From Aeromonas jandaei (GTDB lineage: Bacteria > Pseudomonadota > Gammaproteobacteria > Enterobacterales > Aeromonadaceae), in contig NZ_CP149571.1 in the NCBI RefSeq assembly GCF_037890695.1, positions 600,001 through 664,000 of the forward strand: 64,000 nucleotides of DNA. The letters run 5' to 3'. Shown one piece after another: positions 49,041 to 57,435 of the stretch (its first letter is position 1; the number at the start of each line of letters is the position of its first letter). Position numbers and translations under genes: made by a program. Below the pieces are notes generated by a model. That model did not search any database. It saw only the letters and a list, made by a program, of their open reading frames with translations, and was not told where the DNA came from.

Positions 49041-50123
49041 ATGCGCATCGATCACTACGACCTCCAGGGGGAGGTGCAATACCGGCAGCAACAGGCGCAG
49101 GCCCGCAAGGTGCGCAGACTGGGGCCAGTCGCGCCGCAGGCCAATGGCGTGAGCGGAACGGCCACCACACCGCCATCCGGCGAGCAGCGAACCACCCTGA
49201 TGCAAGCCAGTGCCCTGACGCTGCAAGCCAGCAGCCGGAGCAATACCCAGACTCCCCCGCAGACGGCCGCCGCACCAGCCAAAGCGGAGGGGAGCAAAAA
49301 TCAGGAGGAGAACGGCGTTCCCAACGACGGGCTCGACAACCACCAGCGGCTTATCAAGCTGATGATCGAGGCGATGCTGGGCCACGAAATCGAGCTGCCG
49401 GATCCGATCAAACCGACCGAACAGAGCGCGGAGGGGGCGAGCTCCCCGACGGGCGACAGCAGTCAACCCGCCGCCGAGCCGGATCAACTGGTGGAAGTAA
49501 CCGACAGCCTGCTGCAAAAGGAGCAGCTCAACGTAGTCGCCTCGGCCAGCATAGAGACTCAGGATGGCCAGAGCCTGCAACTTGATCTGGGTTTTGTGCT
49601 GGACTGGCGCCAGCTCGATATCAGCAAGCGCCGCACTACCCTCAATGCCCTCAAGGATCCGCTGGTGCTCAGTCTGAATGGAAAAATCGCCGGCCTGACC
49701 GACGCCCGGGTCAAGTTCGACATCGATCAGGATGGCAAAGAGGACAGCCTGCCGGGCCTGCGCGAAGGGAGCGGCTTCGTGGCGCTGGATCGCAACGGCA
49801 ACGGCACCATAGATGACGGCGGCGAGCTGTTCGGGGCCCGCTCCGGCAATGGCTTCGGCGAGCTGGCGACCCTGGATGAGGATGGCAACGGGGTGCTGGA
49901 CGAGCGGGACAGCCAGTTCTCGGCGCTGCAGTTCTGGCAGCCGGAGCAATCCCCCATCGCTCTGGTGGAGCTGGGGATCGGCGCCATCCTGCTGCATCCC
50001 CTCGACACCCCCTTCAACCATCTGGGGGAAAGCGGCAATCAGGGGGTATTGCGCCAGTCCGGCCTCTATGTGACCCAACAGGGCAAGGGCGGCTGGGTGC
50101 AGCAGGTCGACCTGCGGGTCTGA
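49041..50123 (+). CDS. Protein with RTX-associated calcium-loop motifs
   Basis: I know no named family. The 360-residue protein starts MRIDHYDLQGEVQYRQQQ. It has no signal peptide, a Gln/Thr/Pro-rich first third and an ordered C-terminal half. That half holds three DxDxDG-type calcium loops: DIDQDGKEDS, LDRNGNGTIDDGGELFG and LDEDGNGVLDERD. The second and third are known from the non-repeat part of large RTX proteins. Here they form a stand-alone protein without RTX nonapeptides. GAGG eight bases upstream favours the ATG at 49041 over 49017. It stands alone between ybjT and priA. Confidence 0.7.
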   Translation: MRIDHYDLQGEVQYRQQQAQARKVRRLGPVAPQANGVSGTATTPPSGEQRTTLMQASALTLQASSRSNTQTPPQTAAAPAKAEGSKNQEENGVPNDGLDNHQRLIKLMIEAMLGHEIELPDPIKPTEQSAEGASSPTGDSSQPAAEPDQLVEVTDSLLQKEQLNVVASASIETQDGQSLQLDLGFVLDWRQLDISKRRTTLNALKDPLVLSLNGKIAGLTDARVKFDIDQDGKEDSLPGLREGSGFVALDRNGNGTIDDGGELFGARSGNGFGELATLDEDGNGVLDERDSQFSALQFWQPEQSPIALVELGIGAILLHPLDTPFNHLGESGNQGVLRQSGLYVTQQGKGGWVQQVDLRV

Positions 50124-50184
50124 AACCGGCACCCGCATGGCAAACCCGGTCGCTGACGAAGCCCGCCAGCGACCAGAACCTGAC

Positions 50185-52392
50185 TCAGTTCAGCTCGGTG
50201 GGGTCGATGTCGAGGCTCCAGCGTACCCGCTTGGTCTCGGGCCATCCCTCCAGCTCCTTCACCGCCCAATCGAGCAGCTGGGCCAGTGGCGTCCGGTTCG
50301 ACCCCTGCACCAGTAACTGCATGCGGAACTTGCCCGCCTTGCGCTCCATAAAGCCGCTGATGGGCCCGAGCACCTGAACATTGGGATAGCGGGCGCTGCG
50401 CAGGGTATCGGCGAGGCGGCTGAGAAACAGCTGCACCTCGTCACGGCCGTTGGCCTCGGCCCGAAACAGTCCCTGATAGCTGAAAGGCGGCAGCCCCAGC
50501 AGGCGGCGCTCTTTCAGCGCCGTATCGGCGAAGTGGCCATAGCCGTTCTGGGTCAGATCCTGCAGCAGGGCGTGCTCGGGATGGTGGCTCTGCAGCACTA
50601 CCAGCCCGGGTTTGCTGGCACGACCGGCACGGCCCGCCACCTGGGTGTAGAGCTGGGCCAGCTTCTCGGCGGCGCGAAAATCGGCGCTGAACAGGGCGCC
50701 ATCCACATCCAGCAGCCCTACCAAGGTCACATCCGGGAAGTGGTGGCCCTTGGCCAGCATCTGGGTGCCGATCAGGATCTTGTACTTGCCCGCCTTGATG
50801 TCGCCGAGGTGGGTCTCCAGCTCCCCCTTGCGACGGGTGTTGTCCCGATCGATGCGCACCACCGGATATTGCGGGAAAACGGTGCTAAGCAGCTGCTCCA
50901 GCTGTTCGGTGCCCACCCCGGAGCCGATGAGCTCGTTGCTGCCACACTCGGGGCAGTGGTGGGGCAGCGGGCGCACGCTGTCGCAGTGGTGGCAGTGCAG
51001 CCGCCGCCCGGCCTGATGCCAGGTGTACCAGGCGTCGCAACGCTCACAGGCGGCGCTCCAGCCACACTGGTGACAGATCAGGGCCGGGGCATAGCCACGG
51101 CGGTTGAGAAACAGCATCACCTGGTTGCCCGCCGCCAGATGCTCCGCCATCAACTGCTCCAGCTGGGGGGAGAGCCCGGCCTGCAGCCGCACGTTCTTGA
51201 TATCCAGGATCACCTGACGGGCGGTCTGGGCATTGCCAGCACGGCGAGTGAGCGTGAGATGGTGATACTTGCCAGTGCGAGCGTTGTGCAATGTCTCCAG
51301 CGACGGGGTGGCCGAGCCAAGCAGGATGGGAATGCCGGCACGATGGGCCCGCATCACCGCCAGATCCCGCGCGTGGTAGCGAAAACCGTCCTGCTGCTTG
51401 AAGGAGCCGTCATGCTCCTCGTCGATGATGATGATGCCGAGGTTGTGAAACGGGGTGAACACCGCGGAGCGGGTGCCGATCAGAATGGCGGCGCCACCGT
51501 CGCGACAGGCGAGCCAGGCATCGAGCCGTTCCCGGTCGTTCATGGCGGAGTTCATCGCCACCACTGGCACGTTGAAGCGGCGTCGGAAGCGGTTGATGGT
51601 CTGCGGGGTGAGGCCGATCTCCGGCACCATCACCAGCGCCTGCTTGCCCGCCTTGAGCAACGGCTCGAGGATGCTCAGGTAAACTTCGGTCTTGCCGGAG
51701 CCAGTGATGCCATCCAGCAGGAAGGCACCGAACTTGTCGCTCTGGCTGGTAACGGCAGAGACGGCCAGCGCCTGCTCGCCGTTGAGGCGCAGCCCCTCCC
51801 CCGGCTCAAAACGGGCAGCCCAATCGCCATCGTGGCTCGGCTCCAGCGAACGCTTCTCCAGCAATCCCTTTTTCTCCAGCGCGGTGAGGGCTGCGCTCTG
51901 GATCTCCTCCTGCTTGAGAGCTGATGGCGTCTGCGGCCCCTTGCGCAGCAGGGCGAGCGCCTGCTGCTGCTTGGCCGCCCGCTTGAGTTCGTTGAGATCG
52001 ATGGCCATACCAGCCTCGGTGGCAAACCAGAACTCCAGCTCGCGATAGGCGGCCGGCTCCCCCTTGCGCACCAGCACCGGCAGGGCGTGCGGCAGCACCT
52101 CTCCCAACGGGTGCTGGTAGTAGCTGGCGCTCCAGTTCATCAGCGCCAGAATGTCGGGCCCCAGCACAGGCGTCCCATCGAGGACGCGCTTGATGGGTTT
52201 GAGCTTGTTGCGCGGCACCTGGCTCTCGGCCGGGTGATCCACCACCAACCCGACCAGGGTTTGCGGGCCGAAAGGGATCTCGACCCGACAACCGGGAGCA
52301 GGTAACGGCAGGGGGGAGAGATAGTCGAAATGACGGCGTAGCGGCACCGGTACAGCCACACGAACCAGATCCAGCGTTTGGGAAGAATTCAC
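50185..52392 (-). CDS. priA: Primosomal protein N', replication restart helicase
   Basis: 3'-5' helicase that recognises abandoned forks and reloads DnaB through PriB/DnaT. The product is 735 residues: an N-terminal DNA-binding domain ([17 protein letters not shown]), Walker [14 protein letters not shown] near residue 233, DEEH motif [16 protein letters not shown], and zinc-binding cysteine pairs (CHQCGW, CERCDAW, CHHCDS, CPECGS). Motif VI is [13 protein letters not shown]. The start is a GTG at 52392 with a weak ribosome-binding site. It is divergent from rpmE. Confidence 0.96.
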   Translation of the reverse strand: MNSSQTLDLVRVAVPVPLRRHFDYLSPLPLPAPGCRVEIPFGPQTLVGLVVDHPAESQVPRNKLKPIKRVLDGTPVLGPDILALMNWSASYYQHPLGEVLPHALPVLVRKGEPAAYRELEFWFATEAGMAIDLNELKRAAKQQQALALLRKGPQTPSALKQEEIQSAALTALEKKGLLEKRSLEPSHDGDWAARFEPGEGLRLNGEQALAVSAVTSQSDKFGAFLLDGITGSGKTEVYLSILEPLLKAGKQALVMVPEIGLTPQTINRFRRRFNVPVVAMNSAMNDRERLDAWLACRDGGAAILIGTRSAVFTPFHNLGIIIIDEEHDGSFKQQDGFRYHARDLAVMRAHRAGIPILLGSATPSLETLHNARTGKYHHLTLTRRAGNAQTARQVILDIKNVRLQAGLSPQLEQLMAEHLAAGNQVMLFLNRRGYAPALICHQCGWSAACERCDAWYTWHQAGRRLHCHHCDSVRPLPHHCPECGSNELIGSGVGTEQLEQLLSTVFPQYPVVRIDRDNTRRKGELETHLGDIKAGKYKILIGTQMLAKGHHFPDVTLVGLLDVDGALFSADFRAAEKLAQLYTQVAGRAGRASKPGLVVLQSHHPEHALLQDLTQNGYGHFADTALKERRLLGLPPFSYQGLFRAEANGRDEVQLFLSRLADTLRSARYPNVQVLGPISGFMERKAGKFRMQLLVQGSNRTPLAQLLDWAVKELEGWPETKRVRWSLDIDPTELN

Positions 52393-52423
52393 CAGAGGTT
52401 GCCTATTTTTTCTGCGAAGCCAC

Positions 52424-52451
52424 TTGCCTGATCTCAGGCATTTCCTATATT
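52424..52451 (+). promoter_or_regulatory. Probable rpmE promoter
   Basis: TTGCCT (-35), 16 bases, then TATATT (-10). It would give a leader of about 83 bases before rpmE. Confidence 0.6.
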
Positions 52452-52540
52452 ATTCGCAGCCTTTGAAACTGTGTTCAACAATCGTGTGGTGTCCGACAAG
52501 AGATCGGATGGCGACACGGCCTATTACTTTGAGGTTGTCC

Positions 52541-52756
52541 ATGAAAGCTGGTATCCATCCTGACTACGTAGCCATCACCGCCAAGTGCTCTTGCGGTAAC
52601 GTCATCAACACTTTCTCTACCATCGGTAAAGATCTGAACCTGGACGTGTGCTCCGAGTGCCACCCGTTCTACACCGGCAAGCAGAAAGAAGTTTCTAGCG
52701 GCGGCCGCGTAGACAAGTTCAACAAGCGTTTCGGTGCGATGACTTCCAAGAAGTAA
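52541..52756 (+). CDS. rpmE: 50S ribosomal protein L31, zinc-binding type
   Basis: L31 bridges the 50S central protuberance and the 30S head. The 71-residue product has Cys16, Cys18, Cys37 and Cys40 (AKCSCGN, CSECHPF), the zinc-binding form, in contrast to the zinc-free YkgM type made under zinc starvation. The ATG has TGAGG upstream. It is divergent from priA, as in E. coli, and followed by a terminator. Confidence 0.97.
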   Translation: MKAGIHPDYVAITAKCSCGNVINTFSTIGKDLNLDVCSECHPFYTGKQKEVSSGGRVDKFNKRFGAMTSKK

Positions 52757-52776
52757 TTCTACTTCTGACGAATTCT

Positions 52777-52806
52777 GAAAAAGACGCCTTAAGGGCGTCT
52801 TTTTTG
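52777..52806 (+). terminator. Rho-independent terminator after rpmE
   Basis: Stem AAAGACGCC/GGCGTCTTT with a TTAAG loop, followed by a T run, 20 bases after the rpmE stop. Confidence 0.9.
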
Positions 52807-52849
52807 TTTCTGTGGTCTTACAATCATTCACGTTTTCCGTCCGTCAGGC

Positions 52850-53494
52850 TCAGTGCCCGCGCTCGCGCACCCTGCGCAGATAGACATATCCCTCCCCCGG
52901 ACTCCCCCAGCGCGCCTTGCCCGCCAGATCATAAGCCCGATCCAGCAATCTGACGCTGTTGGGACCAATCCAGACATGCTGCACCAGCGTGCTGGCGCCA
53001 CCGAAATCGGTAGCGCAGTGGCCAACCCGGGTATGGCCGGCATATTCACCGGATGGCGTGCGGCTCAACCAGATCTCGCAGCCACGGCGCAGAGAAAGTT
53101 GCTGGGGAGTGAGGCTATCGAGCAATTCCGGATTGTGCCAGGCGCCGGCAAAGTCGGTGGCCCGCGGCATGGTCAGCTCGGCCATCAGAATGCGTCCATC
53201 AGGACTGGGGGAGAAACGGTAGATCCGCTGGCGGAAGGGGCGAACGGCCCGCAGGGTCAGGTACTGCTCGGCATAGACCCAGCGATAGCCCTGATAGCCA
53301 CGCCAGATCTCCACCAGACGCAGTTCAGCGCTGGTAAAGCGATCATCGTATCGCGCCTGCTCCTGGCTCGAAAAATCACCGCTGAACCAGCTGAGCAGCG
53401 GCTCCATGCCGGAAACAGTGGCCCGGGATGATACTCCTGCTGATACCAGACAGGAGCAAAACAGCCCGAATACGGCCACCAGCAACTTTGTCAT
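52850..53494 (-). CDS. CpcT/CpeT-like exported protein
   Basis: A 214-residue protein with a signal peptide (MTKLLVAVFGLFCSCLVSAG, cleavage near residue 20) and a CpeT-like beta barrel: LLSWFSGDFSSQEQARYD near residue 34, YRWVYAEQYLTLRAVRPFRQ and RIYRFSPSPDGRI. The family was defined by phycobiliprotein lyases of cyanobacteria. Homologues in non-photosynthetic bacteria are of unknown function, so bilin attachment is not implied. The ATG at 53494 has GGAAGGATTCG upstream. It stands alone between rpmE and a chemoreceptor gene. Confidence 0.8.
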   Translation of the reverse strand: MTKLLVAVFGLFCSCLVSAGVSSRATVSGMEPLLSWFSGDFSSQEQARYDDRFTSAELRLVEIWRGYQGYRWVYAEQYLTLRAVRPFRQRIYRFSPSPDGRILMAELTMPRATDFAGAWHNPELLDSLTPQQLSLRRGCEIWLSRTPSGEYAGHTRVGHCATDFGGASTLVQHVWIGPNSVRLLDRAYDLAGKARWGSPGEGYVYLRRVRERGH

Positions 53495-53616
53495 CGAATC
53501 CTTCCGAATCATCATAGTGGCGGCGATTATATGAGCGAAGCCGCCCAATAACAGCCATTACGATCAAATCATTGCCACTCTGGTGAAAAAACCTCGCAAG
53601 GATGCCCGCCCGATCA

Positions 53617-55470
53617 CTAAACCCGGTATTTCGCGACCGCCTGATTCAGCAGCTTGGCCTGCTCGTTCAGACCCTGACTGGATCTGGCATTCTCCGCCGC
53701 CATGGCACTCGACTCCTGCGCAATGTCGCGGATGTTGTTGACGTTGCGGTTCACCTCGTTGGCGACCAGGCTCTGCTCCTCGATCGCTGCCGCAATCTGG
53801 GTACTCATATCCATGATGTGGGTAACATCCTGGGTGATCTGCTCCAGCAGCGCCCCCGCCACGTTGGCCTGATCGGAACTGCGACTCCCCTGCTCGCGGC
53901 AGGTCGCCATCACCTCGACGATACTGCCGGTCTGCTTCTGCAGCGAGCTGATAATGCCGGCAATCTCCTGAGTCGATTTCTGGGTTCGGATGGCAAGGCT
54001 GCGCACCTCATCCGCCACCACCGCAAAACCACGCCCCTGATCCCCCGCCCGTGCCGCCTCGATCGCCGCGTTGAGGGCCAACAGGTTGGTCTGCTCGGCA
54101 ATACCGCGGATCACGTCCAGCACCGAACCGATGGTCTCGCTCTCTCTTTGCAACTGACCAACCTCGCGGGAGGAGTGCTCGAGATTGTCAGCCAGCAGAC
54201 GGATCTGGTCGACGGTGTTCTCCACCGCACTGCGCCCCTCCATCGCCTTGTTGTTGGTCGCCTGGGCATTGTTGGCGGCCTGCTCGGTGTTGCGGGCGAT
54301 CTCCTCTATGGTGGAGCCCATCTCGGTCGAGGCGGTGGCCACCATATCGGTCTCCTGCAGCTGGCGAGCAGCTCCCTCGCTGGTACGTTTAACGTTGTCC
54401 GAGAGGTGATCTGCCGCCTCCGTCAGGGTATGCACGCTCTGCTTCACATCGCCAATCAGGTTGCGGAACCCGCCCAGCATCACATCGAGGTTACCCGCCA
54501 GTTGAGCCATTTCATCGGCTCCCTGCAACTCGATCTTGAGGCGCAGGTCATTATCCTGACGAATGCGATTGACGGTATCATTTACCCGGCTAATGGGGCG
54601 ATCGATGCTGCGACCCAGCAGCACGCTCATGACACCTATCAGTACGATGATCACACCGCCACACATCAACATCAGGGTATTGAGGCGAGCAGTCTGCTGA
54701 TCCAGCTCACCGGCGATATGCTGGTCGACGGCAGAGAACACCTGCTCGGTCTGATGAACCAGACCCCGCATCTGGTTGCGCAGTCCTTCATCCTCATTGA
54801 GCCCCAGCACCTGCATACCCTGCACCAATGCGACAAAGTCCTGCCGGTACTGTTCACTCGCCTGCTCCAGCTTGCCGCGGTCGGCTTCCGGCAAGGCGGC
54901 CAGACTCTGCTGAAAACTCTTGTGCAGAGTCTGGAAACGGTCGAGATACTGGACATCTGATCGCAGCATGAAGTCTTTCTCCGCCCGTCTCAGCTGCAGC
55001 ATGGTGATGAGCAACCCCTGCTGATCCAGCTTTTTGAGGCCATCTTCCACTTCATGCACGGCAGTCCGCAGCTTGCCATAGAGCCCATCCTCCGGCCCAA
55101 GACCAATCTTCTGCTGCTGGGCAACCAGCTCCAGAAACGCCTTGCCGTAAGCCGCCATCTGCTGATCCAGCCTGGCCAGATCGGCATGCACCGCAGCCAG
55201 GTTGTCGTCACGGCCCAGGGTCTCGTCCAGCTGGTGGAACTGCGTCATGACCTCATTGAAATGGTTAACGAAGCTCAGATCCTTGCGCAGCAGGAAATCC
55301 TTCTCGGCCCGCCGCAGATTCAGCATGGCGATCTCCAGCCCGTCCACATTGCGCTGGGCTTGAGTCAGGCTGCGGGTGACCTGGCTCGAATAGATAAAGA
55401 GGCCACTCAGTACCACCATGGCAATGGCAACCAGTACGGTATTCAGAATCAACTTATGACGGATCAGCAC
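53617..55470 (-). CDS. Methyl-accepting chemotaxis protein with HBM-type sensor domain
   Basis: A 617-residue chemoreceptor: TM1 at about 9-29 ([20 protein letters not shown]), a helical periplasmic domain with two similar modules ([15 protein letters not shown] and [15 protein letters not shown], hallmark of helical bimodular sensors like McpS), and TM2 near 267-288. HAMP follows, then a signalling domain with hairpin tip [20 protein letters not shown]. The start is a GTG at 55470 after GAGAGG, giving [12 protein letters not shown]. Ligands are unknown; HBM sensors often bind organic acids. No chemotaxis genes are nearby. Confidence 0.92.
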   Translation of the reverse strand: MLIRHKLILNTVLVAIAMVVLSGLFIYSSQVTRSLTQAQRNVDGLEIAMLNLRRAEKDFLLRKDLSFVNHFNEVMTQFHQLDETLGRDDNLAAVHADLARLDQQMAAYGKAFLELVAQQQKIGLGPEDGLYGKLRTAVHEVEDGLKKLDQQGLLITMLQLRRAEKDFMLRSDVQYLDRFQTLHKSFQQSLAALPEADRGKLEQASEQYRQDFVALVQGMQVLGLNEDEGLRNQMRGLVHQTEQVFSAVDQHIAGELDQQTARLNTLMLMCGGVIIVLIGVMSVLLGRSIDRPISRVNDTVNRIRQDNDLRLKIELQGADEMAQLAGNLDVMLGGFRNLIGDVKQSVHTLTEAADHLSDNVKRTSEGAARQLQETDMVATASTEMGSTIEEIARNTEQAANNAQATNNKAMEGRSAVENTVDQIRLLADNLEHSSREVGQLQRESETIGSVLDVIRGIAEQTNLLALNAAIEAARAGDQGRGFAVVADEVRSLAIRTQKSTQEIAGIISSLQKQTGSIVEVMATCREQGSRSSDQANVAGALLEQITQDVTHIMDMSTQIAAAIEEQSLVANEVNRNVNNIRDIAQESSAMAAENARSSQGLNEQAKLLNQAVAKYRV

Positions 55471-55614
55471 GATGCACCTCTCACCTGTACGGATGAACTG
55501 CATTGAGCTTATGCGGAAAACGTTATCCCTGTGGCTGTTCAAGGAATATTCATTGAAATGCCGGTCTCACTCCTTATACTGGATCCACCTGTTTCCAGCC
55601 GTGGATTTGACACT

Positions 55615-56100
55615 ATGGAATACAACACTTCAGAACTGTGCGACATCTATCAGGACATGGTGGATGTGCTCGAACCCATGCTTTGCTCCTTCGGCGGCCG
55701 TGCCTCTTTCGGCGGCGTCATCACCACCGTCAAGTGCTTCGAATCGAACGGTCTCATCCGTGAACTCGTCAAAGAGAACGGCGTCGGCCGGGTGCTGCTG
55801 ATCGATGGCGGTGGCTCCATGCGCCGCGCCCTGATCGACAGCGAGATAGCCACCACTGCCGCTGAAAACGAGTGGGAAGGGATTGTCTGCTACGGCTGCG
55901 TCCGCGAAGTGGATATCCTCGAAGATCTCGACATCGGCATTCAGGCACTGGCGGCCATTCCGGTCGGCGCCGACAGCAAGGATGTGGGGGAAACGGATCT
56001 GCCGGTCAATTTTGGCGGAGTCACCTTCCTGCCTGACGATCATCTCTACGCCGATACCACAGGGGTGATCCTCTCCCCCGAGGCACTCGACATCGAGTAA
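55615..56100 (+). CDS. rraA: Ribonuclease E activity regulator RraA
   Basis: Trimeric inhibitor of RNase E. The product is 161 residues, beginning [20 protein letters not shown], with [40 protein letters not shown] and [20 protein letters not shown]. The ATG at 55615 matches E. coli RraA; the frame upstream is rejected. It is monocistronic, with a terminator. A RyhB-type sRNA gene lies downstream on the other strand. Confidence 0.96.
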   Translation: MEYNTSELCDIYQDMVDVLEPMLCSFGGRASFGGVITTVKCFESNGLIRELVKENGVGRVLLIDGGGSMRRALIDSEIATTAAENEWEGIVCYGCVREVDILEDLDIGIQALAAIPVGADSKDVGETDLPVNFGGVTFLPDDHLYADTTGVILSPEALDIE

Positions 56101-56116
56101 GCCAACAGCATGATGA

Positions 56117-56140
56117 CGGGAGCAGCGGCTCCCGTTTTTT
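56117..56140 (+). terminator. Rho-independent terminator after rraA
   Basis: Stem GGGAGC/GCTCCC with loop AGCG, then G and six T, 17 bases past the rraA stop. Confidence 0.9.
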
Positions 56141-56167
56141 ATGCCCGCAATTTGCCGAAACCGGGAC

Positions 56168-56278
56168 AAAAAAAGAGGGCCAGATAAACTGGCCCTTAAC
56201 TGGAAGCAATGTGAGCAATGTCGTGCCTTCACAAGAAGTCCATCACGTTGGAACGGATGAGGCCTTTCCCGGAAAACA
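56168..56278 (-). ncRNA. ryhB: RyhB-type small RNA
   Basis: Iron-starvation sRNA that base-pairs with mRNAs of iron-using proteins through Hfq. The strand reading contains GCACGACATTGCTCACATTG followed by CTTCCAGT (56226-56201), identical to the conserved pairing core of E. coli RyhB. A hairpin stem AGGGCCAG/CTGGCCCT (56196-56176) and seven T (56174-56168) end it. A Fur box and sigma-70 promoter precede it. Length is about 111 bases (start site estimated), against 90 in E. coli. It lies between rraA and yhhQ. Confidence 0.9.
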
Positions 56279-56283
56279 AGTTA

Positions 56284-56312
56284 ACGATAATCATTCTCAT
56301 TTAATTGAGCAA
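56284..56312 (-). promoter_or_regulatory. ryhB promoter with Fur box
   Basis: On the minus strand there is a -35 TTGCTC (56312-56307), a 17-base spacer and a -10 TATCGT (56289-56284). TGAGAATGATTATCG (56299-56285) matches the 7-1-7 Fur consensus at 13 of 15 positions and covers the spacer and -10, so Fur-Fe would block transcription. Confidence 0.85.
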
Positions 56313-56332
56313 GCTTTATTTGCCAGTCAGGC

Positions 56333-56365
56333 AAAAAAATTGGCCACCGTTAAGGGTGGCCAATT
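56333..56365 (-). terminator. Terminator after yhhQ
   Basis: Stem TTGGCCACC/GGTGGCCAA (extended by AA/TT, loop of 6) followed on the minus strand by a run of seven T. It starts 4 bases past the yhhQ stop and separates that gene from ryhB. Confidence 0.9.
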
Positions 56366-56368
56366 TCA

Positions 56369-57043
56369 TCAGGCTTGTCGGACTGCGGATTGCAACCCGG
56401 GCAATCCCGCCTCTCCCACCAGCTTGCGACTGAGATAGCGCAACAGCACGCCGTAGAGCGGCACAAACAAACCAAGGCTAATCAGCAGCTTGAACACATA
56501 GTCCACGGTCGCGATCTCGACCCAGTGCTCTGCCATGAAGGGGTCGCTCGTGCGCCAGAAGGCCACACTGAAGAAGGCGATGGTATCGACCATGTTGCCA
56601 AACAGGGTGGAAGCCGCTGGCGCAATCCACCAGTGCTTGAGCAGACGCAGGCGGTTGAATACCACTACGTCCATAAACTGGCCCACCAGATAGGCCATAA
56701 AGCTGGCCAGCGCGATACGCGCCACAAACAGGTTGAACTCGGCCAGATGACCTACACCCTGGAAGCTCCCTTCAAAGAAGAGTACGGAGAGCACATAGGA
56801 GATGGCCAGTGCCGGCAGCATCACGGTCTGGATAATCTTGCGCGCCAGACCGGCACCGAAGATCCGCACCGTCAGGTCGGTCGCCAGAAAGATAAACGGG
56901 AAGCTGAACGCACCCCAGGTGGTGTGAAAACCGAAGACGGTGATAGGCAGCTGAACCAGATAGTTGCTGCTGGCAATAACGAGGATATGGAACAACGACA
57001 GGCGAACGAGCGCCGTTTGGTACTGCTCAGGGGTCAGATTCAT
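56369..57043 (-). CDS. yhhQ: Queuosine precursor transporter YhhQ
   Basis: Inner-membrane importer of 7-cyano- and 7-aminomethyl-7-deazaguanine for tRNA queuosine synthesis and salvage. The product is 224 residues with about six helices (LFHILVIASSNYLVQLPI, AFSFPFIFLATDLTVRIFGA, ISYVLSVLFFEGSF, LLISLGLFVPLYGVLLRYLS). The ATG at 57043 gives MNLTPEQYQTALVR; the frame extends upstream through the riboswitch and is rejected. A preQ1-I aptamer occupies the leader and contains the ribosome-binding site. A terminator follows. Confidence 0.93.
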   Translation of the reverse strand: MNLTPEQYQTALVRLSLFHILVIASSNYLVQLPITVFGFHTTWGAFSFPFIFLATDLTVRIFGAGLARKIIQTVMLPALAISYVLSVLFFEGSFQGVGHLAEFNLFVARIALASFMAYLVGQFMDVVVFNRLRLLKHWWIAPAASTLFGNMVDTIAFFSVAFWRTSDPFMAEHWVEIATVDYVFKLLISLGLFVPLYGVLLRYLSRKLVGEAGLPGLQSAVRQA

Positions 57044-57050
57044 CTTGTGA

Positions 57051-57081
57051 CCTTTTTGGTTAATGGGGTTAGGGAACCCAT
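57051..57081 (-). promoter_or_regulatory. preQ1-I riboswitch before yhhQ
   Basis: The leader reads ATGGGTTCCCTAACCCCATT then AACCAAAAAGG (57081-57051). The stem ATGGG/CCCAT, the loop ending TAAC and the A-rich tail leading into AAGG match the H-type pseudoknot of the Thermoanaerobacter tengcongensis preQ1-I aptamer. The AAGG at the end is the ribosome-binding site, 7 bases before the ATG, so ligand would hide it. The downstream gene imports queuosine precursors, which agrees. Confidence 0.85.
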
Positions 57082-57113
57082 ATCGCCACCATTGGCGATA
57101 AGCGAAGCGCGAG

Positions 57114-57141
57114 ATTATACGCCCCGCACACGATAGTTCAA
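57114..57141 (-). promoter_or_regulatory. yhhQ promoter
   Basis: On the minus strand there is a -35 TTGAAC (57141-57136), a 16-base spacer and a perfect -10 TATAAT (57119-57114). Transcription would begin about 25 bases before the aptamer. The -35 lies over the last codons of the upstream gene. Confidence 0.78.
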
Positions 57142-57425
57142 TCTTTATGCTGTCTGGCAAGCCAGAGCAGCGCCTCCCGATCTTCAGGGCGCACCGCCTC
57201 CAACCAGCAGCCGCTGTAGTGCTCAAACTCCAGTCTGAACTGGCTTCCCTCGAAATCCAGCAACCAGCTATGGCGATCGGCACCGACATCCCGCTCCAGT
57301 GGATGCAGCTCCCACGCCTGCAGCAGCGCCCCGGCCAAGGCCGGAAAAGTGTCCCAATCGAGAGCGGGACACGCCAGCATGACAACTCCGGCATCGCTAT
57401 CTATCTGCTTGATCTGCCATCTCAT
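57138..57425 (-). CDS. DUF3630 family protein
   Basis: A 95-residue soluble protein starting MRWQIKQIDSDAGVVMLACP with a WLLDFEGSQFRLEFEHYSGC stretch and a C-terminal helix (PEDREALLWLARQHKD). It matches what is called DUF3630 in related bacteria; the function is unknown. A GAGAGATTTGGA ribosome-binding site precedes the ATG at 57425. It begins 10 bases after the selO stop and so is probably co-transcribed with it. Confidence 0.75.
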   Translation of the reverse strand: MRWQIKQIDSDAGVVMLACPALDWDTFPALAGALLQAWELHPLERDVGADRHSWLLDFEGSQFRLEFEHYSGCWLEAVRPEDREALLWLARQHKD

Positions 57426-57435
57426 TCCAAATCTC

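Noticed and set aside
57044..57394. N-terminal extension of yhhQ by 117 codons
   Set aside because: It would translate through the riboswitch and promoter and the neighbouring DUF3630 gene; the ATG at 57043 matches the family.
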